A stretch of 41,048 nt of DNA from Acidobacteriota bacterium (GTDB taxonomy: Bacteria; Acidobacteriota; Vicinamibacteria; Vicinamibacterales; CAVVIG01): NCBI GenBank assembly GCA_018268955.1, contig JAFDVO010000010.1, forward strand, positions 101,282 to 142,329. The letters are read 5' to 3'. The notes beneath the pieces are model-generated. The model worked only from the letters and a program-made list of their open reading frames with translations. It had not been told where the DNA came from and did no database searches. The translations under genes and the position numbers were made by a program. Positions 33,194 through 41,048 of the stretch are shown one piece after another. Position 1 is the first letter of the stretch; every line of letters begins with the position of its first letter.

Positions 33194-34261
33194 TTACGAA
33201 CCCACGGGGCGCGGCGGGCGTAGCAGCCAAACGACAGGACGTTCCAGCCCGAACGTCGACATCGTGGCTAACGCGATGGTCACCAGGATCCCAATGGCGA
33301 TGCTGATGTTCCTGTCCCAGCCGGCCGCGGCCATGGGCGCCATCATCTGCGCTCCAACGATGACGTGCATCAGGTAGATCGCGTACGAGATCTCGCCGAG
33401 GAACACCAGCGCCGGGAGGCGCAGGGGACGTGCGCCCGACTGCGTGGCCACGATCATCATCACAATCATGAGGCCCAGGATTGCCGCCTCGAGGTGAGGA
33501 CGGTGGGCGCGCGTGTGGAGTCCGATGTCGGCGAGGGCGACCAGGAGAGCAGCGACGTCAACCGACTGCATCCCTGCTCGTGAGACACGATAGAGAACCA
33601 CGCCGATCAGAAAGAAGGGCATGGGGTGGAGGTGATGGAACAGCAGCGGAAACCACATCCGGGCCGATGACAGCCAGGGCGGGGATGCCCCAAACGCAAA
33701 TTCGTTCACGCCAGCCGCGCGTGCGGTCAACAGCCATGCACCGACGAGAACTGCGAGCACGTGCGGCATGAAACGGAGCCCCCTGAGTAGCAGGAGCACC
33801 GCGACGAGCAGATAAAAGGACAGCTCGACGTGCAGGGTCCAGAACACGCTCAGAAGATGCTCTACCCCGCCAAATGCCTGCATCATCGTCAGGTTGGCGG
33901 CGAAGGTCCCCAGCTTGCCGACCTGGGGCGGCCAGCCGGATACGGCGTAGGCGCTGCCGGCCAGCAGACAAGCAGCCCAGTATGCCGGATAGAGGCGTGA
34001 CGCACGGGCAATCGCAAACTGTCGCGGGGACCGCACCCGTTCTGCCGTCATCAGGATGACGTATCCGCTGATCATGAAGAACAGCTGAACGCCGAGCCCG
34101 CCCCATCCGACCCGCCACGATGATTCGCCGATACGTCGCCCCTCTATCAGCGGAGACGTGTAGTGATACAGAAGAACGAGCATCGCCGCCAGCCCCCGCA
34201 GGCCGTCCAGCTCGAGGAGCCGCCTCGAGACCTCCCGCTCGGCAATTGGCGCGACGATCAT
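33194..34261 (-). CDS. Acyltransferase-3 family membrane protein
   Basis: 355 residues, about ten spans. RLLELDGLRGLAAMLVLLYH carries the catalytic-type His; then FFMISGYVILMTAERVRSPR, FAIARASRLYPAYWAACL and a late GEISYAIYLMHVIVG. It is probably an O-acetyltransferase for surface sugar, a second one besides 22248-23501. ATG at 34261 overlaps the GT4 stop (ATGA). It is the last gene of the leftward operon and ends 26 bases from the convergent polymerase gene, with no T-run terminator visible. Confidence 0.87.
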   Translation of the reverse strand: MIVAPIAEREVSRRLLELDGLRGLAAMLVLLYHYTSPLIEGRRIGESSWRVGWGGLGVQLFFMISGYVILMTAERVRSPRQFAIARASRLYPAYWAACLLAGSAYAVSGWPPQVGKLGTFAANLTMMQAFGGVEHLLSVFWTLHVELSFYLLVAVLLLLRGLRFMPHVLAVLVGAWLLTARAAGVNEFAFGASPPWLSSARMWFPLLFHHLHPMPFFLIGVVLYRVSRAGMQSVDVAALLVALADIGLHTRAHRPHLEAAILGLMIVMMIVATQSGARPLRLPALVFLGEISYAIYLMHVIVGAQMMAPMAAAGWDRNISIAIGILVTIALATMSTFGLERPVVWLLRPPRPVGS

Positions 34262-35397
34262 CTGTTGACGGCGCGTGTGGAAGACGTGACGCCAGTAGAC
34301 GGCGCGAGGTCCTGATACTCCGTCCACAACTGGTCTGCGATGCACCCGATGTCGAATTCGCAGGCGCGCACTCGTGCAGCCTGTCTCATAGTGCTACGCA
34401 GTCCAGGATCGCTAACAACCGATGAAACGGCGCTAACCAGAGCTCGTTCGTCGTCTTGCCTGACGATCACACCAGAGCCGCCTACCACTTCGGCGACGGA
34501 AACACTCGGATACCCCACGACGGGGCTCCCACAAGCCATAGCCTCCAGCACACTCAGTCCGAATGACTCCTCCTGGCTGGTGTTCAGAAAGAGATCGAGT
34601 GCGTTGTACATCGGTCGAAGCTCGCGCAAGTGCCCGAGATGGAGCAGCCGACCGCCGAGAACCTGCCGCCCCTCCGCGATAAGAGCGGCCGCATAGTCTT
34701 CGTCGCCCTTTACGGGACCGCCTGCCAGCACCACGTGCAGCGAAGGCAATGCAGCAGCACACCTGAAGAGATGCTCCAGTTGTTTTCGCGGCCTGAGAGC
34801 GCATGCTGCTCCAGCGACGAGACCGTCTCCCAATCCGTGCTCAGAGCGGAAAGCAGCCCGCAGCCCGGGGTCGGGGCGGTAGCGACTGAGATCGAGGCCG
34901 TTATAGAGGACGCGGCATCGCGAGTCAGGGAGCACGCCAGCCAGGTCTGGTGCGCATGCGGCGAAACTCGTGGCACTCACAAAAAACGCGCGGTCCGGCG
35001 CGCGGTTTCCACGGAAGGCCCACCGAGAGAAGCCATCCCGGAGCGTGAAATGCACGCTCACAACAACCGGCACCCGGAGCAGCCGCGCCGCATACTGCCC
35101 GATCGGATAGATGTCGTGCTCGTTGCAGTGCACCAGTTGCACGCCGTGTCGGCGGCCGATCGCGACCACGCGCGCGAGCGACTTCAGAAAGGTCCAGGGC
35201 CGTGCACGATTCGGGAAGGGCAGCGGCACCTCGTAGGAGGGAATGCCCTGCTCGCGCGCCCACGCCTGGAACGCCCCCGATCGGCTCGACACCAGGATCG
35301 GCTCGAGCCCTCGCCCACGCAGCAGCCTGAACCACCCCTCGGTCGGCACCGTGGTGCTCTCCCGATTGGGGTTCATCGTGAGGTACAGGACGCGCAT
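34258..35397 (-). CDS. Glycosyltransferase family 4
   Basis: 379 residues, GT-B fold. It starts MRVLYLTMNPNRESTTVPTE, has LVHCNEHDIYPIGQYAARLL in the acceptor half, then RVLYNGLDLSRYRPD, GAACALRPRKQLEHLFRCAA, HLGHLRELRPMYNALDLFLN and the E-x7-E block EESFGLSVLEAMACGSPVVG. ATG at 35397 is preferred; the frame open to 35496 is shadow. It sits 2 bases after the preceding GT2 stop. Confidence 0.88.
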   Translation of the reverse strand: MRVLYLTMNPNRESTTVPTEGWFRLLRGRGLEPILVSSRSGAFQAWAREQGIPSYEVPLPFPNRARPWTFLKSLARVVAIGRRHGVQLVHCNEHDIYPIGQYAARLLRVPVVVSVHFTLRDGFSRWAFRGNRAPDRAFFVSATSFAACAPDLAGVLPDSRCRVLYNGLDLSRYRPDPGLRAAFRSEHGLGDGLVAGAACALRPRKQLEHLFRCAAALPSLHVVLAGGPVKGDEDYAAALIAEGRQVLGGRLLHLGHLRELRPMYNALDLFLNTSQEESFGLSVLEAMACGSPVVGYPSVSVAEVVGGSGVIVRQDDERALVSAVSSVVSDPGLRSTMRQAARVRACEFDIGCIADQLWTEYQDLAPSTGVTSSTRAVNR

Positions 35398-35399
35398 GG

Positions 35400-36452
35400 T
35401 CAGTGCCCGGCGTGGTGAGCTGCCGACGCCGGCGCGATCGTCGCACGAACGGCAGCCAGCACGAACGTCTTCAGCTGCGGGAGATCCCATGGCCACCAGA
35501 GCAGCGCCCGCTTGAACACCTTGAGCGCGTCAGCCCGTTCTCCTGCTGCCCAGTAGCCGTTGTAACCGAGGTGCCAGAAGAGATCGTGGCCGATGCGCTT
35601 CCTGAGCGCACGATGCTCGACAGGTGACAGCGTGACCTCCCGCTCCAGCCGTTCGTACCCGGCCACGAGCGGCTCGTAGACGCGCCGGCGCTTTGCCAGG
35701 CTCATTCCCTGGCTCGTGCCGGACGAATTCTCCGCATGCACGTGATACCGCACGTGCACGTCGTCGACGTACGCGAGCCTGAAACCGGCCTTCGCCGCGC
35801 GGATCGCGAACACCTGGTCTTCGGCTTCGTTCCTGGTCGCTGCCTCGAACGACAACCGCTCGAAGACGCGCCGGCGCAGCACCGAGTTCTGCAGTCCACA
35901 GAACAGGCCGTGCTCGATCTGGCAAAGCGCTACGCCGCCATCCGTGATCACGCGCAGCGTGCCGCGCGTGTCGTGGCGCAGGTTCATGAAGGGGCGCGGC
36001 CGTCCCGCCTCGTAGAAGCTGGACGGCTCCAGCAGGCGACCGCTCTCCAGATCGACGAGTTCACATGCGGCGTATACCCAGTCCACGTCCGGGTTATGGT
36101 CCAGCGCAGCCACGCAGGTGGGCAGGTGCTGCGGCAGCCACACATCGTCGCTGTCGTAGAACGAGATGTACTCGCCTCGGCAGGCGCGCACGCCGGTGTT
36201 GCGCGCACCGTAGGCTCCCTGGTTCTCCTGCTGCAGGAAGACCACGGGCCAGCGGCACGATTGGGCAAGCTCCTGCACGAGATCCGCGCTGCCGTCCGTA
36301 CTGCCATCGTCGACGACGACGATCTCCAGCGAGCGGACCTCCTGCGCGCCGATTGCGTCGAAGGCCGACGGCAGGAACCGCCGTCGGTTGTAGATAGGAA
36401 GGACGACGCTGACGAGCGGGGTGTCCACCGGTTGCGCGGTCGAAGCAGTCAT
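35400..36452 (-). CDS. Glycosyltransferase family 2
   Basis: 350 residues. GT-A fold: VSVVLPIYNRRRFLPSAFDA, VVDDGSTDGSADLV, NQGAYGARNTGVRACRG, ISFYDSDDVW (metal-binding DSDD) and the late EAEDQVFAIRAAKAGF acceptor block. No membrane span. The C-terminal 90 residues are helical and unassigned. ATG at 36452; the minus-strand GGAGGCG lies 14 or so bases before it and inside a hairpin (36463-36478). It follows the ABC ATPase gene by 29 bases. Confidence 0.88.
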   Translation of the reverse strand: MTASTAQPVDTPLVSVVLPIYNRRRFLPSAFDAIGAQEVRSLEIVVVDDGSTDGSADLVQELAQSCRWPVVFLQQENQGAYGARNTGVRACRGEYISFYDSDDVWLPQHLPTCVAALDHNPDVDWVYAACELVDLESGRLLEPSSFYEAGRPRPFMNLRHDTRGTLRVITDGGVALCQIEHGLFCGLQNSVLRRRVFERLSFEAATRNEAEDQVFAIRAAKAGFRLAYVDDVHVRYHVHAENSSGTSQGMSLAKRRRVYEPLVAGYERLEREVTLSPVEHRALRKRIGHDLFWHLGYNGYWAAGERADALKVFKRALLWWPWDLPQLKTFVLAAVRATIAPASAAHHAGH

Positions 36453-36462
36453 GTTGGTTCGA

Positions 36463-36478
36463 CGCCTCCGGAGAGGCG
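36463..36478 (-). promoter_or_regulatory. Hairpin in the gap between the ABC ATPase and GT2 genes
   Basis: CGCCTC (36463-36468), loop CGGA, GAGGCG (36473-36478): a perfect 6-bp stem lying in a 29-base gap. On the transcript it includes GGAGGCG, the only Shine-Dalgarno-like stretch before the GT2 start. It could lower translation of that gene or protect the mRNA end. This is inference. Confidence 0.3.
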
Positions 36479-36481
36479 CGC

Positions 36482-37699
36482 CTATGCAGTTACTGCGGCC
36501 TCGTGGGGCGCAAGCACCCGGCTTTCGCAGGTGGCGTCCAGGTAGACCAGTGCGTTCTCGCTCTCGCGTTCGTTGACCGTCAGCAGGGTTGGCGCCGAGA
36601 CGGCCACCCACCGATGCCGGTCGTTCAGGATCGCGCAGGAGAGCCCGTAGTGGCCGCGGCCCAGGTTTGCGCGGATGGACCACGCCGCTTCGAGCCCCTC
36701 GCCCGGAGAAAGCGTCAACGGCTCCGATCCGACCGCACGGCTCTGGCAGCGGTAGATCACCGTGCCGGACTCGAGATGGCGCACCTGCAGTTCGGCGTAG
36801 AAGTGGCGGCCGTCAGGAGGCGGATAGGCGGAAACGCGCACCGTGATCGGCGCGCCGCCGCGGACCTCGGTGATCGGCGACCCATCGGCGTCGAGCGCCT
36901 GCACGTTCACCTCGTGCCGCCCGACCTCCGCGACCTTCGCTTCCTGCACCATCCCCGCGTAGACCGTGATGGCTTCCTGCGTCGGTGCGAGTGTCTGCAC
37001 CTGGCCCTGCCTCAGGACAAGCACGCGGTCGCAGAGGGCGGAAATCGCCGACAGGTTGTGCGACACGAAGACCACGGCGATGCCAGAGCGCACAAACTGC
37101 TGCATGCGCTCGTAGCACTTCTCCTGAAAGCTCAGGTCGCCGACCGACAGCACCTCGTCGATGATCAGGACATCCGGCTCGAGATGCGCGGCAACCGCGA
37201 AGCCGAGGCGCGCGTTCATGCCGCTCGAGTAGCGCTTGATCGGCGTGTCGATGAACTCGCCGACACCGGCGAAATCGACGATGTCATCGAACTTCCGCTG
37301 GATTTCGGCGCGCTTCATCCCCATGATCGCGCCCTGCATGAAGACGTTCTCGCGCCCCGTCAGGTCCGGGTGGAAGCCCGCGGCGATCTCCACCAGCGCG
37401 CCAACGCGCCCCTGGACGACCGAGCGGCCGCGATCGGGCCGCAGCAAACGGGTGAGCACCTTCAGCGCCGTGGACTTGCCTGCGCCGTTCGGGCCGATGA
37501 TGCCGAGCGCCTCGCCCGCCTTCACCTCGAACGACACGTTCTGCAGCGCCCAGAACTCCTTCTGCTCGAGTCCCGAGGCGTTCGCGCGCCTGGTGAGCGA
37601 CGACACCATGGCCGGGACCAGATCCCGGATGCTGTCGAACCGCTGACCGCGGTTGAACTTCTTCCAGACGCCGTCGAATACGAGCGATCCGGTGCTCAT
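36482..37699 (-). CDS. wzt: Polysaccharide ABC transporter ATP-binding protein with C-terminal glycan-recognition-type domain (Wzt)
   Basis: 405 residues. ATPase domain: Walker A GIIGPNGAGKST, PDLTGRENVFMQGAIMGM, the signature YSSGMNARLGFAVA (variant LSGGQ as in teichoic-acid/O-antigen exporters), Walker B VLIIDEVLSVGD and the switch FVSHNLSAI. From about 250 a beta-sandwich domain follows (ITVRVSAYPPPDGRHFYAEL; GHYGLSCAILNDRHRWVAVS), as in Wzt proteins that recognise a capped O-antigen. It would export a completed lipid-linked polysaccharide with the permease encoded 1 base upstream. ATG at 37699; the open frame beyond is shadow. Confidence 0.9.
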   Translation of the reverse strand: MSTGSLVFDGVWKKFNRGQRFDSIRDLVPAMVSSLTRRANASGLEQKEFWALQNVSFEVKAGEALGIIGPNGAGKSTALKVLTRLLRPDRGRSVVQGRVGALVEIAAGFHPDLTGRENVFMQGAIMGMKRAEIQRKFDDIVDFAGVGEFIDTPIKRYSSGMNARLGFAVAAHLEPDVLIIDEVLSVGDLSFQEKCYERMQQFVRSGIAVVFVSHNLSAISALCDRVLVLRQGQVQTLAPTQEAITVYAGMVQEAKVAEVGRHEVNVQALDADGSPITEVRGGAPITVRVSAYPPPDGRHFYAELQVRHLESGTVIYRCQSRAVGSEPLTLSPGEGLEAAWSIRANLGRGHYGLSCAILNDRHRWVAVSAPTLLTVNERESENALVYLDATCESRVLAPHEAAVTA

Positions 37700-37700
37700 C

Positions 37701-38501
37701 TCAGGCAAACTCCGCGAACTTGTACTCGGCACGGTGGAACACGACCCAGCCGATGCCGAGTGCCGCAATCGCGAGCGCTGACGCGACGGCGAGCGGACCC
37801 ACCGGCGGAACCTTGCCAAGGAGGATGACGCTGCGGAACCCCTCGATGATTGGCGTCATCGGGTTCAGCTTGAGCACCATCCCGAGGTTGCCTCCGACCT
37901 GGTCCATCGGGTAGACGACGGAGGTGGCGAACATCCAGAGGGAGAGCACCATCTCGAGCAGGTACTTGACGTCGCGCAGGAACAGGTTGGCCATCGCCAG
38001 CAGCAGGCTGATGCCGGCGGTGAGCACGGTCTGAATCAGCAGGAGCACCGGCAGGAGGAGAATTGCCGGCGTGATGGCGATGCGGTAGTAGATCATCATC
38101 AGCACCAGCACGCTGGCACCGACCACCAAGTCCGCCAGGCACACCAGGATGGCCGAGAACGGGAAGATCTCCCGCGGGAAGTAGATCTTCTGCACGAGCG
38201 TCGCGTTGCTCGCGAGCGAGTTGGCGGCGAAGCGCAGCGACGATGAGAAGTAGTTCCAGAAGAGCAGCCCGGTGTACGCGAACACCGGGTACGGCGTGCT
38301 CGTCTCGATGGTCGTCACGCGGGTGAACACGACGGAGAAGATGAGCGTGTTCATCAGCGGCATGAAGATCGCCCAGCCAAAGCCCATCACCGATTGCTTG
38401 TACCGCACCACCAGGTCGCGGATCGTCATCTGCGTGAGGAGTTCGCGATACTCCCACTGCTCATGCAGCATCTCGCGGAGGTCTCGAGCAACGTTGTTCA
38501 T
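37701..38501 (-). CDS. wzm: Polysaccharide ABC transporter permease (Wzm/ABC-2 type)
   Basis: 266 residues with six spans. The N-terminal helix WEYRELLTQMTIRDLVVRYKQS and VMGFGWAIFMPLMNTLIFSVV are standard for ABC-2 polysaccharide exporters; YFPREIFPFSAILVCLADLV and NLFLRDVKYLLEMVL follow. It pairs with the ATPase at 36482. ATG at 38501 is chosen; a GTG at 38510 is possible. It sits 37 bases after a GT2 gene within the same leftward operon. Confidence 0.9.
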   Translation of the reverse strand: MNNVARDLREMLHEQWEYRELLTQMTIRDLVVRYKQSVMGFGWAIFMPLMNTLIFSVVFTRVTTIETSTPYPVFAYTGLLFWNYFSSSLRFAANSLASNATLVQKIYFPREIFPFSAILVCLADLVVGASVLVLMMIYYRIAITPAILLLPVLLLIQTVLTAGISLLLAMANLFLRDVKYLLEMVLSLWMFATSVVYPMDQVGGNLGMVLKLNPMTPIIEGFRSVILLGKVPPVGPLAVASALAIAALGIGWVVFHRAEYKFAEFA

Positions 38502-38538
38502 TCGTGTCACTAGCCCTTCGAGGGTATGTTCATCGTAA

Positions 38539-39519
38539 TCAGGCCGTCGTGGACGCAGGCCGGCCGGCGACGGCTCCACTGAGGCGCTGCAGTCCAATCG
38601 CACCCCGCACGCCCACGAGGCGTGCGGTGCGTGCGAACGTCGAGTTCCTGACGTGCGCCGGGCCGGCACTCGCGACGCGGAGCAAGGTGTTCGAAATTTC
38701 CTCGAGCTCTCGCCAGGGCACTCCCGCCTCGCGAGCCCGGGTCACGGCAGTCCACAGCGCCCACAGAAGGGTGTCGCCGTGGGCGGCCAGCAGTGCGGGG
38801 TCGTTCAGCAGCGCCTGCCCCATCCGGTTGATCAGGATCGCATGCCCTCTGGCGCGGTTGGCCGAGCTGATCGTGGCGAACTGGGACGTGGGATGCTGGC
38901 GGTACAGCGCGCCAGGATAGTCGACGGTGACGAGTGACGCGCCACGAAGCGCGACGCGCCACCACATGTCCCAGTCCTCGAACCACTGCAACGACCCGAG
39001 GAACCCGCCTGCGGCTTTCACCAGGTCGACCGGTGCGAGCCAGCAGTGGACCGGCGCGAGGTTTCCCTGGATGATCTCGGGAAAGAACCCATCGTACTCG
39101 AACAGGCGCGTCTTCTCGGCTTCAGCGGGCGTGGTCCGGAACCACACACAGCCCATGATGGCAACGGTGTCCCTTCGCCCGCGCAGCGCAGACGCCAGAT
39201 GAGCGAGAGCCTCCGGCGCCAGGAGATCGTCAGCGTCAAGAAAGAGCACGTGCGATCCGCGTGCTTCCTCGAGACCACGATTCCGAGCGACCGATTCGCC
39301 CTGGTTCGATTGGCGGATGACCCTGACGCATCCGCCAACGGACTCGGCAACCGCCGCTGAATCGTCGGTCGACCCATCGTCAACCACGATGACTTCCAGC
39401 GGGGCCTTGGACTGCGCCAACGCCGAGCCCAACGTGTCCCTCAGGTATCGCGCCCCGTTGTAGCAGGGAGTCACGACACTGATCGTCACCGGCTCCTCTG
39501 CATGAAACGACTGTGTCAT
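38539..39519 (-). CDS. Glycosyltransferase family 2, paralogue of the gene at 40225
   Basis: 326 residues. GT-A fold: ISVVTPCYNGARYLRDTLGS, VVDDGSTDDSAAVA, RQSNQGESVARNRGLEEARG, VLFLDADDLLAPEAL (metal-binding DADD), and LQWFEDWDMWWRVALRGA. The C-terminal 110 residues are helical. A GAGGAGG ribosome-binding site precedes the ATG. The DADD, WFEDWD and RQHPTSQFATIS blocks are shared with the partial gene at the window end; a small methyltransferase gene separates them. Confidence 0.9.
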   Translation of the reverse strand: MTQSFHAEEPVTISVVTPCYNGARYLRDTLGSALAQSKAPLEVIVVDDGSTDDSAAVAESVGGCVRVIRQSNQGESVARNRGLEEARGSHVLFLDADDLLAPEALAHLASALRGRRDTVAIMGCVWFRTTPAEAEKTRLFEYDGFFPEIIQGNLAPVHCWLAPVDLVKAAGGFLGSLQWFEDWDMWWRVALRGASLVTVDYPGALYRQHPTSQFATISSANRARGHAILINRMGQALLNDPALLAAHGDTLLWALWTAVTRAREAGVPWRELEEISNTLLRVASAGPAHVRNSTFARTARLVGVRGAIGLQRLSGAVAGRPASTTA

Positions 39520-39529
39520 GGCCTCCTCG

Positions 39530-40228
39530 TCAGTTCGTCAGGCGGTCATGTACGGTGCCGAGAACCGTACGCAGCGACATCCGTGCGCGGGTGCGCTCCC
39601 TCAAACGGAGCACGGCGGTACCACGCGTGTTATCGATCAGGCTCACGAGGTCGAGGGGCAATGCACGCTGCCAACGGCGAATGGCGGTCTGCTCCGCCGG
39701 CCTGGTGGCGTCATCGAGCACGATCACGGCCCCGCCGTGGAGCATTGAGGCGCATTGAAACAGCGTCGCGTCGCGGCCAAGCTGACCGGGCGGTGCATCG
39801 ATGAACACGAAATCGAAGGGGCCACGAGCCGCGAGCGTGGAGGCGATGCCGGCGTACTGGTAGAGCAAGCCGTGCTTCGACGCTGACAGCCGGACGGGAG
39901 CCTCCTTCAAGACAGCATCAACCGTGGCAAGCCCCCGAATCCTTTCCCATGAGGGGGCCGCGTATTTCACCTGGTGTTCGATCGAGGTCAGCCGACCGCC
40001 GCCGTACTGGGTGAGCACTCGGGCCAGAACCAGCGACGACCGGCCCGCGCCGAATTCGAGCACGGACGCGGGCTGCACCTTGCGCATCAGGGCCGCAAGG
40101 ACGCGCGCGGTGTCGAGGTGAACAGCCCATTCGTCCCCGCCCGCGAGAAGGGCCCCGAGCTCCTGCTCGTCCTCGGCGGAGATGCCGTTGGTGATAGCCG
40201 CACGCAGTTCGTCCACGTCGCATTTCAC
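39530..40228 (-). CDS. Class I SAM-dependent methyltransferase-like protein
   Basis: 232 residues. The Rossmann motif I is SVLEFGAGRSSLVLARVLTQ, with LTSIEHQVKYA (motif II acid Glu), FDFVFIDAPPGQ (motif IV) and AVIVLDDATRPAEQTAIRRW. This fits the methyltransferase-24 class. The FIDAPP block and missing C-terminal cap leave the target unclear; sugar O-methylation fits the setting. Start is GTG at 40228 in the GTGA overlap with the upstream GT2 gene. It sits between two paralogous GT2 genes. Confidence 0.75.
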   Translation of the reverse strand: MKCDVDELRAAITNGISAEDEQELGALLAGGDEWAVHLDTARVLAALMRKVQPASVLEFGAGRSSLVLARVLTQYGGGRLTSIEHQVKYAAPSWERIRGLATVDAVLKEAPVRLSASKHGLLYQYAGIASTLAARGPFDFVFIDAPPGQLGRDATLFQCASMLHGGAVIVLDDATRPAEQTAIRRWQRALPLDLVSLIDNTRGTAVLRLRERTRARMSLRTVLGTVHDRLTN

Positions 40229-41048
40229 TGGGCAGCCTCGCTGCGACGGTGGACAGATTGCTGCAGCCGCTCGATGAAGCCGCTGACTGCCAGTACGGGG
40301 CCGGCACCAAATGCTCGGGTGGCCCGAGCCAGGCGCGCTGAGGCCGCAGGACCGGTGATCTCCTCGGAGAGTCTGCCCAGCACTGCGACGAGCGGAGCCA
40401 ACTCACTTTTGGGTACGCCTTGCGCACGAGCCCTGACGAGAGCGGTCCACACTGCCCACAACACCGGTTCACCGCACGTCGCAAGCAAGTGCGGCCGTTG
40501 CAGCAGTTCGGCCGCCATCCGCGCGGTGATGACCGCGTGGCCGCGCGTCCGGTTCTTCATGCTGATCGTGGCGAACTGCGACTTCGCGTGTTGCCGGTAC
40601 AGCGCACCGACGTAATCGACCGGCACGATTTCCTTCGCGTAGAGCCCTACGCGCCACCAGAGATCCCAGTCTTCGAACCACTGCAGGGGCTCGTAGAAGC
40701 CGCCCGCTTTCCGCACGATCTCCGCCGGCACGAGCCAGCAGAGCGGCGGGCCGAAGTTGGTGCTGATGATTTCGGGATAGAAACGGGTCTGGACCGCCCG
40801 GTCGGTCTTGATCTCCTCGCCCGTCTCGCTTCTGAAGTGCCGACAGCCCATGAGGGATACGGCGTCCGGGCGGCCAGCAACGGCGGCGCAGAGGCGTTCG
40901 AGCGACTGCTCAGCAAGGAGGTCGTCCGCGTCGAGGAACAGCACGTGCGTGCCGCGTGCCTCGCGTAGCCCGCGATTGCGTGCGGCCGACTCGCCGCGGT
41001 TCTCCTGACGGATCACCCGCACCGGGCCGCCGATGCTCTCGGCAATCG
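40225..41048 (-). CDS. Glycosyltransferase family 2, N-terminus cut by window edge
   Basis: 274 residues are visible; the frame is open to the last base, and about 50 N-terminal residues (the VxVVTPCYN and VVDDGSTD strands) lie outside. Seen: IESIGGPVRVIRQENRGESA, GTHVLFLDADDLLAEQSLER (metal-binding DADD), FYPEIISTN, LQWFEDWDLWWRVGLYAKEI and ALYRQHAKSQFATISM. It is closely similar to the protein at 38539-39519, so the two arose by duplication. Its end overlaps the methyltransferase start by 4 bases. Confidence 0.9.
   Translation of the reverse strand, partial: IAESIGGPVRVIRQENRGESAARNRGLREARGTHVLFLDADDLLAEQSLERLCAAVAGRPDAVSLMGCRHFRSETGEEIKTDRAVQTRFYPEIISTNFGPPLCWLVPAEIVRKAGGFYEPLQWFEDWDLWWRVGLYAKEIVPVDYVGALYRQHAKSQFATISMKNRTRGHAVITARMAAELLQRPHLLATCGEPVLWAVWTALVRARAQGVPKSELAPLVAVLGRLSEEITGPAASARLARATRAFGAGPVLAVSGFIERLQQSVHRRSEAAQ

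Noticed and set aside
38514..38524. Small hairpin CCCT-TCG-AGGG between GT2 and permease genes
   Set aside because: A 4-bp stem, too short to claim function.
1..41048. CRISPR arrays, tRNA/rRNA genes, insertion sequences
   Set aside because: No spaced direct repeats, no clover-leaf-like segments and no transposase-like proteins were seen on reading through.

Overview
The window is a dense, high-GC block (about two thirds G+C by eye) given over almost entirely to making and exporting a surface or extracellular polysaccharide. The order export protein, beta-barrel, chain-length protein, ExeA-type ATPase, CpsD-type kinase, polyprenyl-phosphate sugar transferase, DUF3473-type deacetylase, FemAB-like protein is the arrangement known from exosortase A (XrtA/PEP-CTERM) exopolysaccharide loci of Gram-negative bacteria. 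Composition, GTG starts, two receiver-less sigma-54 activators and TTCTGAC-type heptamer repeats at gene ends suggest an Acidobacteriota-like (perhaps Vicinamibacteria) genome. That placement is inference. No exosortase and no PEP-CTERM target protein is visible here.

Layout. 1-750 (+): end of an O-antigen ligase/polymerase, followed by a clear intrinsic terminator. 874-3641: two divergent paralogous sigma-54-type AAA+ activators around a 0.4 kb control region. 3661-12547 (+): the core export and assembly operon, eight genes nearly all overlapping or touching. 12588-14476 (-): a protein with three VanZ units and a small exported protein. 14530-15366 (+): a YdcF/DUF218 protein. 15371-21118 (-): three glycosyltransferases, a hexapeptide acyltransferase, a UbiA prenyltransferase of the decaprenyl-phosphate phosphoribosyltransferase type, and a HAD phosphatase. 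21496-22254 (+): a polyprenol-phosphate-mannose-synthase-like GT2. 22248-27412 (-): an acyltransferase-3 protein, a GT2 and two GT-C membrane transferases. 27758-33167 (+): two GT4 enzymes, a third GT-C and a second O-antigen polymerase/ligase. 33194-41048 (-): acyltransferase, GT4, GT2, a Wzt/Wzm ABC exporter, and two paralogous GT2 genes around a methyltransferase. The last GT2 runs off the window.

How the parts fit. The sugar transferase would load the first sugar-phosphate on the polyprenyl carrier. Cytoplasmic GT2/GT4 enzymes extend it. The UbiA/HAD and DPM-like enzymes may supply lipid-linked donors for the periplasmic GT-C enzymes. Acyltransferases, the deacetylase and the FemAB-like protein decorate or modify the product. 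Polymerase/ligases assemble it, and the chain-length/kinase/export-protein/beta-barrel set moves it out. The ABC exporter gives a second possible route. The regulators, three copies of a GGTCGACTTTT motif in the three largest intergenic regions, and a good -24/-12-like promoter at 21422-21437 suggest sigma-54-linked control. No tRNA, rRNA, CRISPR array, transposase or integrase was seen.
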